A stretch of DNA of 24,975 nucleotides from Streptosporangiaceae bacterium. Lineage in GTDB: Bacteria; Actinomycetota; Actinomycetes; Streptosporangiales; Streptosporangiaceae. Shown in pieces: positions 22,184 through 24,975 of the stretch. Numbering within the stretch: the first letter of the stretch is position 1; every line of letters begins with the position of its first letter. Location: contig JAICWX010000108.1 of assembly GCA_025934635.1 (NCBI GenBank), positions 1-24,975 on the forward strand, given 5' to 3'. Position numbers and translations under genes: made by a program. The notes below the pieces were generated by a model. The model was not told where the DNA came from and searched no databases. It worked only from the letters and a program-made list of their open reading frames with translations.

Positions 22184-23089
22184 ATGGAGGAAGTACTGGC
22201 TGTCCGCGATCTGCGGATGCGGTACGGCAGAACCGACGTGCTCAACGGCGTGAGTTTCACCGCGCGCCGGGGGGAGGTACTCGCCCTGCTCGGGCCGAAC
22301 GGCGCAGGCAAGACCACCACGATCGAGATCCTCGAGGGGTTCCGTATTCGTTCGGCGGGCGAGGTCAGCGTGCTCGGTGTCGACCCCGCCCACGGTGGTG
22401 AGGCATGGCGGGCGAAGACCGGCGTCGTCCTGCAGTCCTGGCGTGACCACGCGAAATGGCGGGTGCGCGAGCTGCTCACGCAGCTAGGCCGGTATTACGC
22501 GGCGTACTCCACGGCTGCTGTCACGCGCCCCTGGGACATAGACGACCTGCTCGAGACGGTCGGGCTGACGCCGCATGCGCGCAAGCGGGTGCGTGACCTC
22601 TCCGGCGGGCAGCGGCGCCGCCTCGACGTGGCGATCGGCATCGTGGGCCGGCCCGAGCTGCTGTTCCTGGATGAGCCGACGGCCGGCTTCGACCCCGAGG
22701 CCAGACGCGATTTCCATACCGTCGTGCACCAGCTCGCCTCCCGGGAGGAGGTAACGATCCTGCTCACCACGCACGACCTGGACGAGGCGGAACGGCTCGC
22801 GGACCGCATCCTGATCCTGGCCGGCGGCACGATCATCGCGGACGGCTCCGCCGATGACCTGGCCCGCACGTTGCCGGGCCAGTCCGAGGTGCGCTGGAGC
22901 CAGGACGGGCAGCGGTTCGTGCGCACGCCGGATGACGCGACGGCGTTCGTCCGGGAGCTGTTCCGGCAGCACGGCGAGTCGGTCAAGGACCTGGAGGTGC
23001 GCCGGGGCAGCCTGGAGGACACCTACATGGCCCTGGTCCGCCAGGCCGAGCAGGGGGCGCCGCGCGAGCTGACGGGCGTAACGGCATGA
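22184..23089 (+). CDS. ABC exporter ATP-binding subunit (DrrA-like)
   Basis: 301 residues. Walker A GPNGAGKT (37-44), Q-loop Gln84, signature LSGGQ (139-143), Walker B LLFLDE (159-164) and the switch His197 (LLTTHDLDEAERLADR) are all intact. The C-terminal 80 residues (VRWSQDG, LEVRRGSLEDTYMAL) are of the DrrA/CcmA-like drug-export type. It energises the permease encoded next, whose ATG overlaps its stop (ATGA). Placed between the FkbH-like gene and the PKS, it may export the product and give self-resistance. This is inference, since such pairs are also common outside clusters. Confidence 0.94.
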   Translation: MEEVLAVRDLRMRYGRTDVLNGVSFTARRGEVLALLGPNGAGKTTTIEILEGFRIRSAGEVSVLGVDPAHGGEAWRAKTGVVLQSWRDHAKWRVRELLTQLGRYYAAYSTAAVTRPWDIDDLLETVGLTPHARKRVRDLSGGQRRRLDVAIGIVGRPELLFLDEPTAGFDPEARRDFHTVVHQLASREEVTILLTTHDLDEAERLADRILILAGGTIIADGSADDLARTLPGQSEVRWSQDGQRFVRTPDDATAFVRELFRQHGESVKDLEVRRGSLEDTYMALVRQAEQGAPRELTGVTA

Positions 23090-23937
23090 ACGCCAGGCTG
23101 GCGGCGGCGCGAGCGGGCTTTTCCCGCGGCTGGATCGAGCTCAAGCAGATCCTGACCGCGCGCGGCGAGCTGATCGGTTTCCTGCTCCCGACCGCCGGCT
23201 TCTTTGCCGCGATGGTGTGGACCCGGCACACGCGCCTGCCGGGGGTCCAGTTCTCGCTCGGCACCGCGATGCTGGTCAGCGTGCTCGGCCTGAACTGCGT
23301 CGTCCACGGGGTCGTCACCATGGGCGACCTGCTCGTGGTCGAACGCGAGGACGGCACACTGCTGCGGGCCAAGGCCATCCCGCACGGCATGCTTGGCTAC
23401 CTGCTCGGCAAGGTCGTCAGCACCTCCGGGCAGGTAGCGATCGCCGTCGCGGTCACGCTGCTGGCCGGCGCGTTCCTGTTCACCGGGCTGGCGATCGGCA
23501 ATCCCGGCAGCTGGCTGACGCTGACCTGGGTACTCGTGCTCGGACTGCTCGCCACGTTGCCGCTGGGCGCGATACTCGGGTCGTTGTTCCCCAGCCAGCG
23601 CAGCGCCGGGCCCTGGTGGCTGCTGCTCCTGGGCGGGCTCTCCGCGATCTCCGGCATCTTCTACCCGATCACGCACCTGCCCGTGTTCTTGCAGTGGATC
23701 GGGCAGGTCTTCCCGGTGTACTGGCTGGGACTGGGAATGCGTTCGGCGCTGCTGCCGCACGCGCTGGCGGTGGTGGAAATCGGCCACTCGTGGCGCCGCC
23801 TGGCCACCTTCGGGGTCCTGTCCGCGTGGGCGGTCGCGGGCCTCACGCTGGCACCGGTGGTGCTGCGGCGGATGGCGCGCCGCGAATCCGGCTCCACCGT
23901 CGCGGCCCGCCGGGAGAAGGCGCTGCGGGGTACCTGA
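23086..23937 (+). CDS. ABC-2 type exporter permease (DrrB-like)
   Basis: 283 residues with six hydrophobic spans (about 30-45, 58-80, 107-135, 142-165, 170-195 and 235-265). The VVEREDGTLLRAKAIP segment (84-99) and ISGIFYPITHLPVFLQWIGQVFPVYW near the end are ABC-2 permease landmarks. It starts inside the ATPase stop codon (ATGA) and forms the membrane part of that exporter. Its stop is only 9 nt from the convergent PKS stop, so no room for separate terminators is left. The C-terminus is basic and cytoplasmic. Confidence 0.93.
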   Translation: MNARLAAARAGFSRGWIELKQILTARGELIGFLLPTAGFFAAMVWTRHTRLPGVQFSLGTAMLVSVLGLNCVVHGVVTMGDLLVVEREDGTLLRAKAIPHGMLGYLLGKVVSTSGQVAIAVAVTLLAGAFLFTGLAIGNPGSWLTLTWVLVLGLLATLPLGAILGSLFPSQRSAGPWWLLLLGGLSAISGIFYPITHLPVFLQWIGQVFPVYWLGLGMRSALLPHALAVVEIGHSWRRLATFGVLSAWAVAGLTLAPVVLRRMARRESGSTVAARREKALRGT

Positions 23938-23946
23938 GCATCGCCA

Positions 23947-24975
23947 TCAGTCGACTCGCTCCGTGTCGAAGGCCATGCGAACCAGGCTTTCGGCGTCCAG
24001 GGTATCGATGGAGTCGGCTTGTTCCTCCGACCTGGCCGGGCTGGGGGTGCCGTCGCCGGGGTTGGCCAGCTGGAGCAGGGCATCCAGCAACCCGGCGTCG
24101 CGGAACCGGGCCAGCGGCACGGTGGCCAGGACGTTCCTCAGCGTGCTCTCGTCAACCGCCGTCGCCTCGCTGTCCGGGCCACCGCCCAGTTCGGTGTGCA
24201 GGTAGCCGGCCAGCAGGGCCGGGCTGGGGTAGTCGAACACCAGCGTGGCCGGGAGCCGCAGCCCGGTCGCGTGGTTGAGCCGGTTGCGGAGCTCGACCGC
24301 GGTCAGCGAGTCGAACCCGATCTCAGAGAACGCCCGGGCAGCCTCGACCGCCTCAGGTGAGGCGTGGCCGAGCACCGCGGCGGTGTGTGAGCGGACCAGA
24401 TCGAGCAGCAACCGCTGCCAGCCCGCGGTCCCCGCTGCGGCCAGCCGGGCGCGCAGCGCCCCGGCCGCGTCACTGCCGCCGCCCTGCGCGGCCCGCTGCC
24501 GCGCCGACGAGGGCCCGGCCAGCGCCCGCCACAAGGGCGGGACATCCTGCCCGCGGCCGGCCCGGGCCCGGATCCGGGCCACGTCCAGCCGGGCCGGGAC
24601 CAGGGCCGGCTCGTCGCGCCCGGCCGCCGCGTCCAGCAGCGCCAGCCCGTCCGCCGCCGTCAGCGGCGTTACCCCCTCGCGGGCCAGCCGCTCCATGTCG
24701 GTCCCGGTCAGGCTCCCGGTGATCGCGCTTTCCCCGGCCCACAGCCCCCACCCCAGCGACTGGCCGGGCAGCCCGGCCGCCCGGCGGGAGGCGGCCAGGG
24801 CGTCCAGGAACGCGTTCCCGGCCGCGTAATTCCCCTGCCCCGCGCTGCCGAACGTGGCCGCGGCCGAGGAGAACAGCACGAACGACTCCAGGTCCATGCC
24901 CTGGGTGAGCTCGTGCAGGTGCCACGCCGCGTCCGCCTTGGGCCGCATCACCGCATCGACCCGGCCCGGGGTCAG
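23947..24975 (-). CDS. Modular type I polyketide synthase, C-terminal part (KR-ACP-docking tail)
   Basis: 342 residues visible; the N-terminal bulk lies past the right edge. The window begins inside a ketoreductase: [12 protein letters not shown] has the conserved Lys, [20 protein letters not shown] has the active Ser (37) and Tyr (50), then SLGWGLWA. The acyl carrier protein follows (about 185-262) with Ser223 in [14 protein letters not shown] for phosphopantetheine, and [13 protein letters not shown] closing it. There is no thioesterase. Instead the last 80 residues (about 263-342) hold two helical segments ([26 protein letters not shown]), typical of a C-terminal docking domain. This subunit therefore hands its chain to another PKS protein. 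The KR stereotype (LDD motif) is outside the window. Confidence 0.95.
   Translation of the reverse strand: MTPGRVDAVMRPKADAAWHLHELTQGMDLESFVLFSSAAATFGSAGQGNYAAGNAFLDALAASRRAAGLPGQSLGWGLWAGESAITGSLTGTDMERLAREGVTPLTAADGLALLDAAAGRDEPALVPARLDVARIRARAGRGQDVPPLWRALAGPSSARQRAAQGGGSDAAGALRARLAAAGTAGWQRLLLDLVRSHTAAVLGHASPEAVEAARAFSEIGFDSLTAVELRNRLNHATGLRLPATLVFDYPSPALLAGYLHTELGGGPDSEATAVDESTLRNVLATVPLARFRDAGLLDALLQLANPGDGTPSPARSEEQADSIDTLDAESLVRMAFDTERVD

Overview
The window is a very GC-rich chromosomal segment from an actinomycete. The evidence is a mycothiol ligase (MshC), an actinobacterial-type oligoribonuclease next to tRNA-His without an encoded CCA, an LCP cell-wall ligase, PASTA domains, frequent GTG/TTG starts and a modular type I polyketide synthase. 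A family such as Streptosporangiaceae or Thermomonosporaceae would fit, but nothing seen fixes the genus.

Layout. Positions 1-1199 (-) hold most of mshC, carrying an in-frame Pro/Gly-rich insert. A repeat-bearing gap follows, then an IclR regulator with an amidase-signature hydrolase (1609-4026, -), and an operon of two intramembrane-protease-like proteins (CPBP then M50-like, 4173-5763, -). On the + strand come a small membrane protein translationally coupled to a DapA-superfamily aldolase/lyase (5885-7248), a repeat/hairpin-rich gap, an amidase_2-like protein with altered catalytic motifs (7678-8373), a second repeat cluster, orn (8667-9296) and tRNA-His with a long 3' hairpin and a duplicated T-arm. 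Then come a PASTA protein (-), an LCP protein (+), and a LuxR-type HTH protein overlapping an OmpR-type response regulator and its histidine kinase (11811-14683, +). Further along are a membrane-anchored protein with a duplicated Cys/Trp domain (-), a coupled LMW-PTP/fructosamine kinase pair (-), an acyltransferase-3 (-) and an alpha/beta hydrolase (-).

The right end (20584-24975) looks like the edge of a polyketide gene cluster. It has a small unknown protein, an FkbH-type HAD glyceryl-transferase, a DrrAB-like ABC exporter (+), and convergently the C-terminal part (KR-ACP-docking tail) of a modular PKS (-). By family knowledge FkbH would load a three-carbon glyceryl unit on an ACP for the PKS, and the ABC pair could export the product. 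The other genes of such a pathway would lie beyond the right edge.

Much of the left and centre is ordinary core or cell-envelope content (mycothiol, RNA turnover, peptidoglycan/glycopolymer attachment, two-component signalling). The less ordinary signals are the dispersed 'CATNNATG-GAG/CTC-CATNNATG' palindrome family (1354-1412 and 8449-8504), the mshC insert, the tRNA-His hairpin with duplicated T-arm, the Cys/Trp repeat protein, the degenerate amidase-like protein, and the lone FkbH with its small neighbour. I see no transposase, integrase, CRISPR array or rRNA.
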